64,000 nt of DNA from Muribaculaceae bacterium (GCA_017624155.1 JAGANS010000036.1:1-64000), one strand, 5' to 3'; positions 1 to 10,215 are shown, numbered from the stretch's first letter. Made by a program: numbers and translations. Notes: generated by a model not told the origin, from the letters alone.

Positions 1-1
1 T

Positions 2-1078
2 AGATTTACAATTTGGGAAACGACCGGTGGCACAAAGAAAATTGGTTTAGCAAATCTTGTAATAACCGGAAATACTTATGCTAATGGTGAGGAACCTATT
101 ATTCCTGAAGTACCTGAAATCCCTGAAGGTGCAGTGATTGCCCCCCTCGCATTCGGTACGATGTATGATCTTACAAAGGCTGAACACAATAATATAGCCA
201 CTGTTGGGCCAAACGATATCGGCAACACTTTTAAAGGAACCAGTGTTGACTTCCCCTTCTATCTTGAAAATGACGCTACAATCTTCTTCTATTTAGAGCA
301 AGGCGCAGCGCATAGCAGTGGAGGTTATCTTAATGTAAGTCTTGATGGAGAAAAAATTGGCGAGCATGAAGTTGTTATCACCGGCAGTTGGTCAAATTAC
401 GAAGCTGTAAGCGTATTCCGTCTCGATAACCTCTCAGCCGGCAAACATGTTGTAACTGTGACACGTGATGACGAACGTTGCACAGAGTCTTACGCCGGCA
501 ACTGGCGTGTATCTCTCCACGCGGAAGATGTATACGACTTTGCAAGCATCAATCTTGAGGCAGGTAAGTATACCGGCGGTATACGTAGCGAAAACAATAA
601 TAGCAACGTCGGCAATATCAAAGACGGGGCTACAGCAGAATATCGCATATATGTGCCTCAAAGCGGCAACTATGTGCTCAATCTTGGTATAAAAAATTAC
701 GGAGGTGGTACATGCAAAGTGACAATTAAAGAAGAAGGTATCGAGACTTCATTTGACACGACTCCTGTATCACGTTCATACTCTGATACACGCCGTATCG
801 CACTCGGTGATATAAATAATCCCGGTGTAAAAACACTCCGTATGGAATTCACAGCCAGTCCTGGTAATACTGGATATATTGCCAATTACGACAACCTTGG
901 TCTTGAGCGCACCGGCGATGTTTCCGGCATCGCTGATGTTGAGGCTGCAGAGGTTGTTGCTGTTGAGTATTACAACCTGCAGGGTGTGCGTGTTGAGGGC
1001 GGTGCCCGCGGCACTCTTATCCGCGTAAGCACCGACGCCAACGGCTCGCGCAAAGCCGAGAAAGTGATCGTCCGCTAA
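2..1078 (+). CDS. secreted protein with sugar-binding-like modules, 5' truncated
   Basis: The frame is open from base 2 with no stop, so the gene begins outside the window; 358 residues are visible. Two beta-sandwich-like modules can be seen. The first ends with an SYAGNW motif. The second, starting near INLEAGKYTGG and containing ATAEYRIYVPQSGNY, looks like a CBM6/35-type carbohydrate-binding fold. The same pair of modules recurs in the pectinesterase downstream (NSYAGNW, then YSGARLEGG). The C-terminus carries a YYNLQGVRV tail ending in KAEKVIVR, shared with the next four secreted proteins. No catalytic domain is visible, although one could lie in the missing part. The role is inferred from the neighbours: surface or secreted handling of pectin. 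Confidence 0.75.
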   Translation, partial: RFTIWETTGGTKKIGLANLVITGNTYANGEEPIIPEVPEIPEGAVIAPLAFGTMYDLTKAEHNNIATVGPNDIGNTFKGTSVDFPFYLENDATIFFYLEQGAAHSSGGYLNVSLDGEKIGEHEVVITGSWSNYEAVSVFRLDNLSAGKHVVTVTRDDERCTESYAGNWRVSLHAEDVYDFASINLEAGKYTGGIRSENNNSNVGNIKDGATAEYRIYVPQSGNYVLNLGIKNYGGGTCKVTIKEEGIETSFDTTPVSRSYSDTRRIALGDINNPGVKTLRMEFTASPGNTGYIANYDNLGLERTGDVSGIADVEAAEVVAVEYYNLQGVRVEGGARGTLIRVSTDANGSRKAEKVIVR

Positions 1079-1102
1079 TACCGATTCCCCTACTCCATAT
1101 CC

Positions 1103-1140
1103 TCCACCCTTTCCCCCGCGCGGGAAAGGGTGGATTTTTA
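1103..1140 (+). terminator. rho-independent terminator
   Basis: A perfect 13-bp inverted repeat (1103-1115 with 1122-1134) closes a 6-nt loop and is followed by TTTTTA. It ends the transcript of the truncated secreted gene. Confidence 0.85.
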
Positions 1141-1248
1141 TTGCCGTGACGGACACAGCATATAACGAAAATGGGTGTAATATTGTATTTCCCCCTTGAT
1201 GCGGCAATTTTTCCACCTTTTCTCTCGCTCACGCGCAATAATTTTGCA

Positions 1249-1256
1249 GTAAAATT
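1249..1256 (+). promoter_or_regulatory. Bacteroidota -7 box TAATTTTG
   Basis: The box matches the TAnnTTTG consensus 30 nt before the pectinesterase ATG and lies after the upstream terminator. No convincing -33 TTTG was seen. Confidence 0.6.
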
Positions 1257-1286
1257 CAACCATATTACTAACCAAAATCTGTTACC

Positions 1287-4200
1287 ATGCAAAAGATTAC
1301 AAAAGCAGTAATGGGTGCAGCGATAATAGCTGTAGCAGCCGGAGCCGCTTACGCGGCCACGTCGACACAGCGGGCCATTGCCCGCGAGGCTGAGGCTGTA
1401 TCGCACTTCACCCTGCCCGGTACTCTCACTCTCGATGCTGCCGACAGCGACATCGAGTGCACAAGCCCATGCCGCGTAGAGGCTGACGGCAAGATCGGCT
1501 ATTTCAAGAATGACATGACTGTAACTTTCAAGAATGTCAACTGCGAAAAAGCCGGCACCTACAAAGTGTCTATTCCCGCCGACTGGTCGATGGGCGATGC
1601 TAAATTCAGCGTTACCGTCACCGACAACGCCACCGAGGCTGCCGAAGCCACTCTAGAGGCCGTAATGCCAAAGAACAACTCCTCGTTTGAGGTCATGGAG
1701 TTTGATCTCAATGGCAGAGTTACCGAAGGATTGAAAACCATCGTCTTCAAATCGCTCGAAAACCCAAGCCACGAAGGAGGTTTCAACTGGAAGTCGCCCG
1801 AATTCACATGGACCGGCAACGGAGAAATGCCCGAATCACACTTTGCCGTTCCCGGCACACTCACTCTTGATGCTGCCGACAGCGACATCGAATGCACAAG
1901 CCCCTGCCGCGTAGAGGCTGACGGCAAGATCGGTTACTTCAAGAATGACATGACTGTAACTTTCAAGAATGTAAACTGTGAGAAGGCCGGCACATACAAA
2001 GTATCTATCCCTGCCGACTGGTCGATGGGAGATGCTAAATTCAGCGTTACCGTCACCGACAACGCCACCGAGGCTGCCGAAGCAACTCTCGAGGCCGTGA
2101 TGCCAAAGAACAACTCCTCGTTTGAGGTCATGGAGTTTGACCTCAAAGGCAAAGTTACCGAAGGATTGAAAACCATCGTCTTCAAATCGCTCGAAAATCC
2201 CACCCATGAAAACGGCTTCAACTGGAAGTCGCCCGAATTCACATGGACCGGCGACGGCGGCGATGACTATTCCGACCTTGTGGCGATTGCCATTCCGACC
2301 CCTAAAGATGAGTACATCGATCTCACTATGGGTACTTTTGCCGGTACAAGCGGCAATGTCGCTCCGAATGAGATTAGTTCGACACACGATGGCACGACTT
2401 TCGCTCTGAAACTTGTAAGCGAGAAAGACGCCAATTACAAAATATCATTCGCAACGGGAGCCAAGGGTACAGCTATAATCGACGTAACTCTGCTAACAAC
2501 TACCGGCGATATAATGTACAGCGGAAAGCACGAGGTGCTTAACACCGGCTCATGGACTCCCTCCGTGCCATTTGAAGGAGAAACAGACCTGATACCCGCA
2601 GGCACATATATCCTCAAACTTTATGCACACGACCTGCAGGGCAACAGCTATGCAGGCAACTGGGGCAACTTTGCTGTACGTGAACTTACAAATGAAGTAG
2701 ACGAATGGGGCGGCCCCCTCGACTGGGAACACATCCCCGGCGAAATCGTCATTGACAACTGGACATACAGCGGCGCACGCCTCGAAGGCGGCAAACCCGC
2801 CAACAACGTAGGCTATGTAAAGAACGGCTGCTGGGCCAAAGTAAAAGCATTCTGCCGCGAGGAAGGCGTGTATAAGCTCAACATCAACATGACAGGCATC
2901 TACGACGGTGGTTCGATACAGACCCTCGTCACCGACCTCGCCACGGGTACCGTGGAAGCTGATAATATCACTCCGGTAGGTTCCGAAGCAGGTCCGCAGG
3001 ACTTCATCATCGAAGGCATACTCACCAAGGGCAAGAAGGAAATCCAGCTCAACTTCCTCAGCAACACCGGCGGCTTCCTGTTCAACTACAAGGAACCTGT
3101 ATTCACCAAGATCGGCGAGAAGTTCGCCAAGATAAGCAGCCTCACTTTCGAGGACGGCACACCCGTGGCCATGGAAGGCTATGACTGGAACTTCAATCTG
3201 CCTCTTGAATACGACAAGGAAACAATCACCGTAAAGATTGCCCATACCTGCGGCACCGTAACAGCCACAATGGAAGGTGCAACCGTAACCGACAACGGCG
3301 ACGGCACATTCACGATACCCACACCTGCACGCAGTGCCGAATCAGTTGTAAAATTCGTTCTCACCCCCGAGGAAGGCGCCGCATCTAACCAGACTGAATA
3401 CCTGCTGCGCATTTACCATATCGGCGACATCATCCTCACCGGCCTCGACATCAATGGCATTGTAATGGATGAAAACACCCTCAAGCGCTTCAACGACAAG
3501 GAGGATAATATCAAACTCGAAGGCTATACATTCACCGCAATGCCCAAAGTAACCGCCAAGTTCATTGACGGCTCGTCAGTAGAAGCCACAGGTTCGCTCA
3601 ACGAAGCCCAAACCGAAGCCACATATACTTTCCAGGGCAAGGCCGGCGATTTCACCGCCAACTTCAAGTTCATCCTGCCCGGATTCCACATGTACACCAA
3701 AGCCGAAAACGACCTCGAATACAAAGTGACATTCGACGGGGGCGCCAAGCAGAGCGACGGCTCGTGGAACAACGGACTGTTCAGCCTCAATCCCTGCAAC
3801 GACGGCTGGGACGGCACTCAGTTCAAGCTGAAGGGCAACAGCACCGTAGTGCTCGGTGTACCCGGCGACATGCGCATCAAGCAGCTGCGTATGGCCCAGC
3901 TCGGCGACAACTATGGCAGCGGACGCGTGGCATCTGTAACAAGCGAAGGCGCCACCTGCTGGACTCCCAGCGATGCTTTCTTCACCACCGGCGACGCAAA
4001 CCGCTATGACCTTATTATCAATGTCGAGAACCATACGCCCGGCACTCCGTTCGAGATCACATTCGACGGCGGCAGCCAGCCCGTAACTTGGTTTGAATTC
4101 CTGTACGAAGAGGTAGCCCCTGAGGGTGCGCCCACTCTCGTAAAGAGCAGAGCTACAGCTGTCGACAACTGCAACCACGCCGTGGTTACATTCACCTTCG

Positions 4201-5696
4201 ACCGCGCCATGCAGGATGCCACCATCTATGTCAACGGTACTGCCGTGAAGGCTTACGGCGGTACCACCGACCTCACATTCCCGGTATGGGATCTGCCCTA
4301 CTCGACCAACGTAACAGTGACCCTGCCCGCCGGCGCCGCACAGGACAAGTACGGCAACAAGACCGACGATGATTACACCGTAACCCTCAAGGTAGGCGAA
4401 AAGGCTGCCGTCGAGGCCATTGCCGCCGACCGCTTCACAGTTGTAAGCAATGTCACCGAGCTCCGCGCCGCCGTTGCAGCCCTCAGCGCCACCAACAACA
4501 GCGCCGATGCAGCCTGGAGCGTGATATTCATGCTCGACGGCGACTATGATCTCGGCACCGACGTGCTCCACCTCAACAGCCTCTACAACGTGGCCCTTAT
4601 CGGCGAAAGCCAGGACGGCGTGCTCCTGCACGGCTATAAGACCGGCATCAGCGACCCGACATTCTCGACCCGCTACTCCACCAATATATATATGGAGAAC
4701 TTCACCAGCCGCAACGACCTCGACTTCGGCAAGGCCGACCGTGCCGGCGTAGGCGTGGCACACTACGGCGGCAACCGCGACATCATGAAGAACGTGACAC
4801 TGCAGTCGGTACAGGACACACAGGTAACCGGCGAACTTGGCTACTACCTTAACGTCACCATACACGGCTCCGTCGACTACATCTGCGGCGGCGGTGACCA
4901 CTTCTACGACCACTGCGATTTCATCATGGAACACGAAGGCGGCGTGATAGCAGCGCCATCCACCTCGCCAAGCCTTAAACACGGCTATGTGCTTCAGGGC
5001 TGCACCGTAAGCGGCAAAGACAACTTCCATCTCGGCCGTCCATGGCATGGAGAACCTCGCACCTTCTTCCTCAACACAATAATGAAGGCTACACCCAATC
5101 CGGAAGGCTGGCGCTCGATGTCTGAACTCCCGACACACTTCTTCGAATATAATTCGATGGATGCCGATGGCAATCCGCTTGATCTGAGCACACGTATCAA
5201 CTCGCCCACATCGACCAATACCTACTCGCCCATCCTGCCCGAGGAATATGCCGACTACTTCACCGTCCGCAACGTACTCGGCGGCAAGGATTCATGGGAA
5301 GCTGCCGAGATGACCGCAGCCTGCGAGGCTCCAGTAGTCTACACCGACGGCACACAGCTCACATGGGAAGCCGTTGAGGACGCCGCAGGATATCTGGTAT
5401 TTGCCGACGGCAAATTCCTGGCCATGACACCCGACTGTGAATACGCTCTGCCGGAAGGCCGTGCCGAGGTCGTATACACCGTCGCCGCAATCAACGGCAA
5501 TGCTGCCCGCGGCACAATGTCGGAAGCCGCCAAGGAAGCCCAGGGCATCATCGGTATCGATACCGACAACGCTGCAGCCGTTGAATACTTCAACCTGCAG
5601 GGCATCCGCGTCGACGCCAACACCACCGGCACCGTAATCCGCGTGACCCGCGCCGCCGACGGCAGCCGCAAGGCCGAGAAGATCTACAAACGCTGA
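1287..5696 (+). CDS. multidomain secreted pectinesterase (CE8)
   Basis: Pectin methylesterase, which removes methyl esters from homogalacturonan so that pectate lyases can cut. The protein has 1469 residues with a signal peptide at about 1-24. Order: two near-identical modules (about 40-180 and 185-325), a two-module binding-like region (SYAGNW, then YSGARLEGG), unassigned beta-rich modules, a Big_5-like Ig domain (about 945-1045), and a CE8 beta-helix. In the last, QDTQ (about 1175), VDYICG (about 1195) and LGRPW (about 1248) supply the catalytic Asp pair and Arg. A short Fn3-like module and an NLQG tail ending KAEKIYKR follow. Typical CE8 enzymes have about 300-350 residues, so most of this chain is accessory. 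It has its own promoter and terminator and is followed by two pectate lyases. The catalytic assignment is firm; exact specificity is inferred. Confidence 0.9.
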   Translation: MQKITKAVMGAAIIAVAAGAAYAATSTQRAIAREAEAVSHFTLPGTLTLDAADSDIECTSPCRVEADGKIGYFKNDMTVTFKNVNCEKAGTYKVSIPADWSMGDAKFSVTVTDNATEAAEATLEAVMPKNNSSFEVMEFDLNGRVTEGLKTIVFKSLENPSHEGGFNWKSPEFTWTGNGEMPESHFAVPGTLTLDAADSDIECTSPCRVEADGKIGYFKNDMTVTFKNVNCEKAGTYKVSIPADWSMGDAKFSVTVTDNATEAAEATLEAVMPKNNSSFEVMEFDLKGKVTEGLKTIVFKSLENPTHENGFNWKSPEFTWTGDGGDDYSDLVAIAIPTPKDEYIDLTMGTFAGTSGNVAPNEISSTHDGTTFALKLVSEKDANYKISFATGAKGTAIIDVTLLTTTGDIMYSGKHEVLNTGSWTPSVPFEGETDLIPAGTYILKLYAHDLQGNSYAGNWGNFAVRELTNEVDEWGGPLDWEHIPGEIVIDNWTYSGARLEGGKPANNVGYVKNGCWAKVKAFCREEGVYKLNINMTGIYDGGSIQTLVTDLATGTVEADNITPVGSEAGPQDFIIEGILTKGKKEIQLNFLSNTGGFLFNYKEPVFTKIGEKFAKISSLTFEDGTPVAMEGYDWNFNLPLEYDKETITVKIAHTCGTVTATMEGATVTDNGDGTFTIPTPARSAESVVKFVLTPEEGAASNQTEYLLRIYHIGDIILTGLDINGIVMDENTLKRFNDKEDNIKLEGYTFTAMPKVTAKFIDGSSVEATGSLNEAQTEATYTFQGKAGDFTANFKFILPGFHMYTKAENDLEYKVTFDGGAKQSDGSWNNGLFSLNPCNDGWDGTQFKLKGNSTVVLGVPGDMRIKQLRMAQLGDNYGSGRVASVTSEGATCWTPSDAFFTTGDANRYDLIINVENHTPGTPFEITFDGGSQPVTWFEFLYEEVAPEGAPTLVKSRATAVDNCNHAVVTFTFDRAMQDATIYVNGTAVKAYGGTTDLTFPVWDLPYSTNVTVTLPAGAAQDKYGNKTDDDYTVTLKVGEKAAVEAIAADRFTVVSNVTELRAAVAALSATNNSADAAWSVIFMLDGDYDLGTDVLHLNSLYNVALIGESQDGVLLHGYKTGISDPTFSTRYSTNIYMENFTSRNDLDFGKADRAGVGVAHYGGNRDIMKNVTLQSVQDTQVTGELGYYLNVTIHGSVDYICGGGDHFYDHCDFIMEHEGGVIAAPSTSPSLKHGYVLQGCTVSGKDNFHLGRPWHGEPRTFFLNTIMKATPNPEGWRSMSELPTHFFEYNSMDADGNPLDLSTRINSPTSTNTYSPILPEEYADYFTVRNVLGGKDSWEAAEMTAACEAPVVYTDGTQLTWEAVEDAAGYLVFADGKFLAMTPDCEYALPEGRAEVVYTVAAINGNAARGTMSEAAKEAQGIIGIDTDNAAAVEYFNLQGIRVDANTTGTVIRVTRAADGSRKAEKIYKR
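1404..2255 (+). repeat. in-gene tandem duplication, 435-nt period
   Basis: Bases 1404-1820 and 1839-2255 are near-identical direct copies in the same frame. Each encodes a module starting HF..PGTLTLDAADSDIE and ending SPEFTWTG. Protein differences are few (LNGRV/LKGKV, SHEGG/THENG) and many base changes are silent. This suggests a recent duplication or ongoing gene conversion. Confidence 0.95.
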
Positions 5697-5725
5697 ACGA
5701 TCCTTAACAACTCTTTTTAACAGCA

Positions 5726-5772
5726 AGTGCGCGTTCCGCTCCGGCGGGGCGCGCACTCTATTTATTTTTTGT
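5726..5772 (+). terminator. rho-independent terminator
   Basis: A GC-rich stem with outer arms AGTGCGCG (5726-5733) and CGCGCACT (5750-5757) is followed by a T-rich run. It separates the pectinesterase from the pectate lyase pair. Confidence 0.8.
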
Positions 5773-5846
5773 AATAAATCCTGCATCATAGCCCATTTTA
5801 CAATTATTTCCGACAAATTTTCCGCTCTTACATGATAAATAATACA

Positions 5847-5854
5847 TACTTTTG
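5847..5854 (+). promoter_or_regulatory. -7 box TACTTTTG for the pectate lyase pair
   Basis: TAnnTTTG match 21 nt before the ATG at 5876. An in-frame TTG at 5852 falls inside this box, so the later ATG is the better start. Confidence 0.65.
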
Positions 5855-5875
5855 CATCATAAACCAAAGCATACC

Positions 5876-7939
5876 ATGAATCTCAGAGCAATCATCTTAA
5901 CAATCATAGGATCTGCCGCACTCAGCATAGCCGCCGCAGCACAGGAAGCCGTAGAACGGACTCCGGCATTTCCCGGCGCCGAGGGTTGGGGACGATACGT
6001 CACCGGAGGCCGCGGCGGCAAGGTATTCCACGTCACTAATCTTAACGACAACGGCCGCGGGTCGCTCCGCGCGGCTGTCGAGGCTTCAGGACCGCGCATC
6101 GTAGTATTCGACGTGTCGGGCACCATATATCTGAAAAGCGACCTCAAGATACGTTACGGCAACATCACCATCGCCGGCCAGACGGCCCCGGGCGACGGTA
6201 TTTGCATTGCCGACTATCCCATGAGCATCGCCGCCCCCAACGTGATCCTGCGATACCTGCGCCTGCGCCCCGGCAATGCCGCGAGCACCAACCTCGACGG
6301 CCTCGATGCACTGTCGTGCAACGATACACATCACATCATGGTTGACCACTGCTCGCTGAGCTGGAGCACCGACGAGTGCTGCTCGGTTTACGGCAACCGT
6401 TTCAGTACGGTACAGTGGTGCCTGATATCGCAGAGCCTGCGATATGGCGGCCACTCCAAGGAAACCCACGGCTACGGCGGCATGATGGGCGGCGAGGGCG
6501 CCTCCTATCACCACAATATGCTTGTTCACCACGACTCGCGCTGCCCCCGGCTTGGCGAACGCCCGGGCACAGGCCCACGCGACACGACCGACTTCCGCTG
6601 CAACGTGATGTACAACTGGAGCGGCCTGGGCTGCTACGGCGCCGAGAACATGAATGTCAACATCCTCAACAACTACTACAAGCCCGGCCCCGCCACCCGT
6701 ACACGCAACAGCAACGTGCAGAAACGCATTTGCGGCGTCGGTGTAAACGAGAGCGAGGGCAATCCGATGTATCACGTGTGGGCCACCATATACGTCGACG
6801 GCAATGTGAACCCATCATTCACTGATGTCACACGCGACAACTGGAACTATGGTATATGGCTGCAGATCGACAGCAAGTACCGCAACAACGCATCGCAGTA
6901 TAACCTCGACAAGAACCGCATGCACCTTTCCGAACCTGTCAAATACTACTACGTCACCACCCACTCGGCCGAGGATACCTACGACCGTGTGCTCGACTAT
7001 GCCGGCGCGTCGCTCGTACGCGACAGCCACGACGAACTGATGGTAAGCGACACCCGCAATGGTGCGGCCACCTACACCGGTAAGGGCGAGGGCGACGCCC
7101 CGGGCATCATTGACTCGCCCGACGACAACCGCCCGGCCGACGCTCCCGACAACTGGAAGGCATGGCCCACACTGGAGTCGCAGCCTGCGCCGGTTGATAC
7201 CGACGGCGACGGTATGCCTGACGAATGGGAAACTGAAAACGGCCTCGACCCGAATGATCCCGCCGACGGCAACCGCTGCAACGACGAGGGCTATACAATG
7301 GTGGAGGTCTACATCAATTCGCTCGTCGACCATATCACCGAGGCTCAGAACGAAGGCGGCACAGCCGACGGCTACCGCGAATACTACGCGCCCGTCCGCG
7401 ACAGCTACGAAATCTCTATGGCTACCCGTCAGGGGACCACAGGATGGGATTTCGACGGAGGCATATCTCTCAACGGCGGCAGCTATGGCAATCAGGGCAA
7501 CTATGTGTCAATCAGCCGCAACAGTCTCCACACCATCACGTTGCCCGAGCGTGCATCAGTCAGCCGCATCAAGGTGCAGGGCTATGGCCGCTTCACCGGC
7601 GACAGTTATGACGATGCATCACTGACACAGCTCGGAGGCCAAAAGTATGCCACCGGCACGTATACACTGCCCAAGGGCAGCGAGCCGGGCGAATTCACCG
7701 TCGACATCGAACCGGCCGCCACCGGTACGCTCGACATGTCGTGGAGCGGCAACAATCCTTGCTGCGTCATAACGCTCTACACCGACAACTCTGAGCTCGG
7801 CATCGACAGTCCCGAAATCGCACCGGCCGAGACCGCCGGCGACGACCGCTGGTTCAACCTTCAGGGCATCGAGGTAGCCGATCCGACATCCCCCGGCCTC
7901 TACATCCACAACGGCAAGAAAATCCTTATCCGCAAATAA
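5876..7939 (+). CDS. secreted pectate lyase, PL1 family
   Basis: Cleaves de-esterified polygalacturonate by beta-elimination. The protein has 687 residues, and the start is the ATG before the signal peptide (about 1-23). The parallel beta-helix begins with FPGAEGWGRY and runs to about residue 380. It contains VDHCSLSWSTDE, a HHDSRCPRLG segment that carries the PL1 catalytic arginine region, and NYYKPGPAT. A calcium-binding type-3-repeat motif, DTDGDGMPDEWE, sits near residue 440. It is followed by a beta-sandwich module that may bind sugar and an NLQG tail ending GLYIHNGKKILIRK. The next gene is a paralogue 20 nt downstream, probably in the same operon. The family call is firm; the preferred pectin fraction cannot be read from sequence. 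Confidence 0.9.
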   Translation: MNLRAIILTIIGSAALSIAAAAQEAVERTPAFPGAEGWGRYVTGGRGGKVFHVTNLNDNGRGSLRAAVEASGPRIVVFDVSGTIYLKSDLKIRYGNITIAGQTAPGDGICIADYPMSIAAPNVILRYLRLRPGNAASTNLDGLDALSCNDTHHIMVDHCSLSWSTDECCSVYGNRFSTVQWCLISQSLRYGGHSKETHGYGGMMGGEGASYHHNMLVHHDSRCPRLGERPGTGPRDTTDFRCNVMYNWSGLGCYGAENMNVNILNNYYKPGPATRTRNSNVQKRICGVGVNESEGNPMYHVWATIYVDGNVNPSFTDVTRDNWNYGIWLQIDSKYRNNASQYNLDKNRMHLSEPVKYYYVTTHSAEDTYDRVLDYAGASLVRDSHDELMVSDTRNGAATYTGKGEGDAPGIIDSPDDNRPADAPDNWKAWPTLESQPAPVDTDGDGMPDEWETENGLDPNDPADGNRCNDEGYTMVEVYINSLVDHITEAQNEGGTADGYREYYAPVRDSYEISMATRQGTTGWDFDGGISLNGGSYGNQGNYVSISRNSLHTITLPERASVSRIKVQGYGRFTGDSYDDASLTQLGGQKYATGTYTLPKGSEPGEFTVDIEPAATGTLDMSWSGNNPCCVITLYTDNSELGIDSPEIAPAETAGDDRWFNLQGIEVADPTSPGLYIHNGKKILIRK

Positions 7940-7959
7940 TCACAAAACCTAATATTCCA

Positions 7960-10215
7960 ATGAAATTCAAGACATTCCACAGCGTGGCTACAGCGGCACT
8001 CGCCGCAACGGCCATCCTGTGTGCGCTGCCGGCCGCAGCGCAGTCCAACGAGAAGGTCCCGGCCTTTCCGGGCGCCGAAGGCTTCGGCAGATATACCACC
8101 GGCGGCCGCGGAGGCAAAGTGTACCATGTTACCAATCTCAAGGACACCGGCACCGGCTCGCTGCGCTGGGCTCTCCGTCAGACAGGTCCCCGCACTATCG
8201 TATTCGACGTATCGGGCACTATCCACCTAAGCAGTGCGCTCACTATCCCCGGCAACACTACAATCGCCGGCCAGACTGCACCCGGCGACGGCATCTGCAT
8301 CGCCGATTATCCCGTCACACTAAGTTCCAACAACGTTATACGATATGTACGCTTCCGGCTCGGCAACAAGAACGTGGCAAACCACGAAGGCGACGGACTC
8401 GGAGCCATGGACAGCGAGAACATCATAGTCGACCACTGCTCGATAAGCTGGAGCATCGACGAATGTTGCTCGGTCTACGGCAGCAACAACACCACCGTGC
8501 AGTGGTGTATCGTATCGCAGAGTCTGGTGAATGCCGGCCACAGCAAGGGCGCCCACGGCTACGGCGGCAACTGGGGCGGGTCGGGTGCATCATACCACCA
8601 CAACCTGCTCGCACACCACGGCTCGCGCACCCCGCGACTCGGCCCGCGTCAGGGCACACAGCTCGACGAGCGTATGGATATGCGCAACAATGTGATATAT
8701 AACTATTCGGGCAACGGATGCTATGGCGGCGAGGCCATGAATGTGAATATCGTCAATAACTACTATAAGCCCGGACCAGCCACACCGACAAACTACAGGG
8801 GGCGCCGAATAGCCGGCATAGGCATCCGCACCGTTGACTATTGCTTCGACGCCTCGGGCACAGCCACCAACATCAAGAATGCAACCGGCCAAACCGTGTC
8901 ATCCTCGTCGATAAAGATTGCATACGACGGCGTGGTATACCTCACTATCAGCGGCACACGCTATGATGTCGACCCGCTCACCGACAAGTTCACCTACGAC
9001 GGCAAGAGCGTTGATGTAGCCTGGAATGGCTGGCATCCGGCACTGCACCGCTGGGGTACATTCTTTGTCGAGGGCAACCACAACACCAAGTATGCTGATG
9101 TAAGCCGCGACAACTGGAACTACGGCATCTATAATCAGATCGACACCAAGGGCAACGACGGCACATGGACCGACCAGGTGAAGAAAGACATCAAGCTGGC
9201 CGAGCCAATCGACTTTGTATATACGACCACCCACAGTGCCGAGGATGCATACGAGCGCGTGCTCGACTATGCAGGCGCATCACTCAGCCGCGACAGCCAC
9301 GATGCACTTATGGTATCAGACACCCGCAACGGCTCGGCGACATTCACAGGTTCGGGCTGCTCGAAAGGCCTCATCAACAATCAGGAGGACAATAAGCCCG
9401 CCGACGCTCCGGCCGACTGGAACGCATGGCCCACCCTCGTATCGACAGCAGCTCCGGCCGATACCGACAGAGACGGCATTCCCGACGAATGGGAGCGCGC
9501 CAACGGCCTCGATCCCGAAAATGCAGCCGACGGCAATTCGTACAACGATGAGGGCTATACAATGCTCGAAGTATACCTTGCCAGCCTCGTTGAACACATC
9601 ACCGAGGCACAGAACGAAGGCGGCACAGCCGAGGGCGATATCATCGAGTATGAACCCGTCGAGGAATCCTACATTATCGACAACACCACCCGTGTCAACA
9701 ATACATGGAGTTTCGGCCACGGCATCAGTGTGAGCACCGCCAACGGCGGCTACACCACCAGTGGCGACCTTGTAGGCTATGGCCGCGACATGCAGCATGT
9801 ATACACCCTGCCCGGCGGCGCGGTGATCCGTTGGGTAAAGTTTGAGGGCCGGGGACGCTATGCCACGTCGAGCTACACCGACGCCCACCTTGTCGAACTC
9901 AACGGCACTGAATATCCCGAGGGGACATACAGCCTGCGCAAGCCTACCGGGAGCAGCGACACCGAGAACAACACATTCGACGTAGTTCTCGGCGACAAAG
10001 GTGTGATAAACAACCTCACCATGACATGGAAAGGCAACAACCCTCTGATGCGCGTCACACTCTACACCACCGAAAACTCGGGTGTGAACGACGTGTCAGT
10101 CGACATCGACGATTTCTATGACGACGGATGGTATAATCTGCAGGGCATGCGCTTCGACAATCCGCCGGCCCCCGGCCTGTACATCCACAAAGGCAAGAAA
10201 ATTCTTGTAAAGTAA
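7960..10215 (+). CDS. secreted pectate lyase, PL1 family (paralogue with insert)
   Basis: Second PL1 lyase, 751 residues, signal peptide about 1-28 ending AAAQ. It shares the order of the upstream enzyme: FPGAEGFGRY, VDHCSISWSIDE, HHGSRTPRLG, NYYKPGPAT, DTDRDGIPDEWE (near residue 500), a beta-sandwich and an NLQG tail ending KGKKILVK. It differs by an insert of about 60 residues after NYYKPGPAT (roughly 285-350, from RTVDYCFDASGT), which looks like a small beta-rich module. The pair looks like an old tandem duplication followed by divergence. The insert may change how the active-site groove reads substituted or branched pectin (inference). It is cotranscribed with the first lyase and closed by the hairpin at 10236. 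Confidence 0.9.
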   Translation: MKFKTFHSVATAALAATAILCALPAAAQSNEKVPAFPGAEGFGRYTTGGRGGKVYHVTNLKDTGTGSLRWALRQTGPRTIVFDVSGTIHLSSALTIPGNTTIAGQTAPGDGICIADYPVTLSSNNVIRYVRFRLGNKNVANHEGDGLGAMDSENIIVDHCSISWSIDECCSVYGSNNTTVQWCIVSQSLVNAGHSKGAHGYGGNWGGSGASYHHNLLAHHGSRTPRLGPRQGTQLDERMDMRNNVIYNYSGNGCYGGEAMNVNIVNNYYKPGPATPTNYRGRRIAGIGIRTVDYCFDASGTATNIKNATGQTVSSSSIKIAYDGVVYLTISGTRYDVDPLTDKFTYDGKSVDVAWNGWHPALHRWGTFFVEGNHNTKYADVSRDNWNYGIYNQIDTKGNDGTWTDQVKKDIKLAEPIDFVYTTTHSAEDAYERVLDYAGASLSRDSHDALMVSDTRNGSATFTGSGCSKGLINNQEDNKPADAPADWNAWPTLVSTAAPADTDRDGIPDEWERANGLDPENAADGNSYNDEGYTMLEVYLASLVEHITEAQNEGGTAEGDIIEYEPVEESYIIDNTTRVNNTWSFGHGISVSTANGGYTTSGDLVGYGRDMQHVYTLPGGAVIRWVKFEGRGRYATSSYTDAHLVELNGTEYPEGTYSLRKPTGSSDTENNTFDVVLGDKGVINNLTMTWKGNNPLMRVTLYTTENSGVNDVSVDIDDFYDDGWYNLQGMRFDNPPAPGLYIHKGKKILVK

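Noticed and set aside
3576..5138. 520-codon open frame antisense to the pectinesterase
   Set aside because: Its composition mirrors the third-codon-position bias of the real gene, and it has no recognisable motif. The same applies to long antisense frames opposite the MFS, TerD-like and tnaA genes.
5852..5875. Earlier TTG start for the first pectate lyase
   Set aside because: The codon is part of the TACTTTTG promoter box, and the signal peptide begins at the ATG at 5876.
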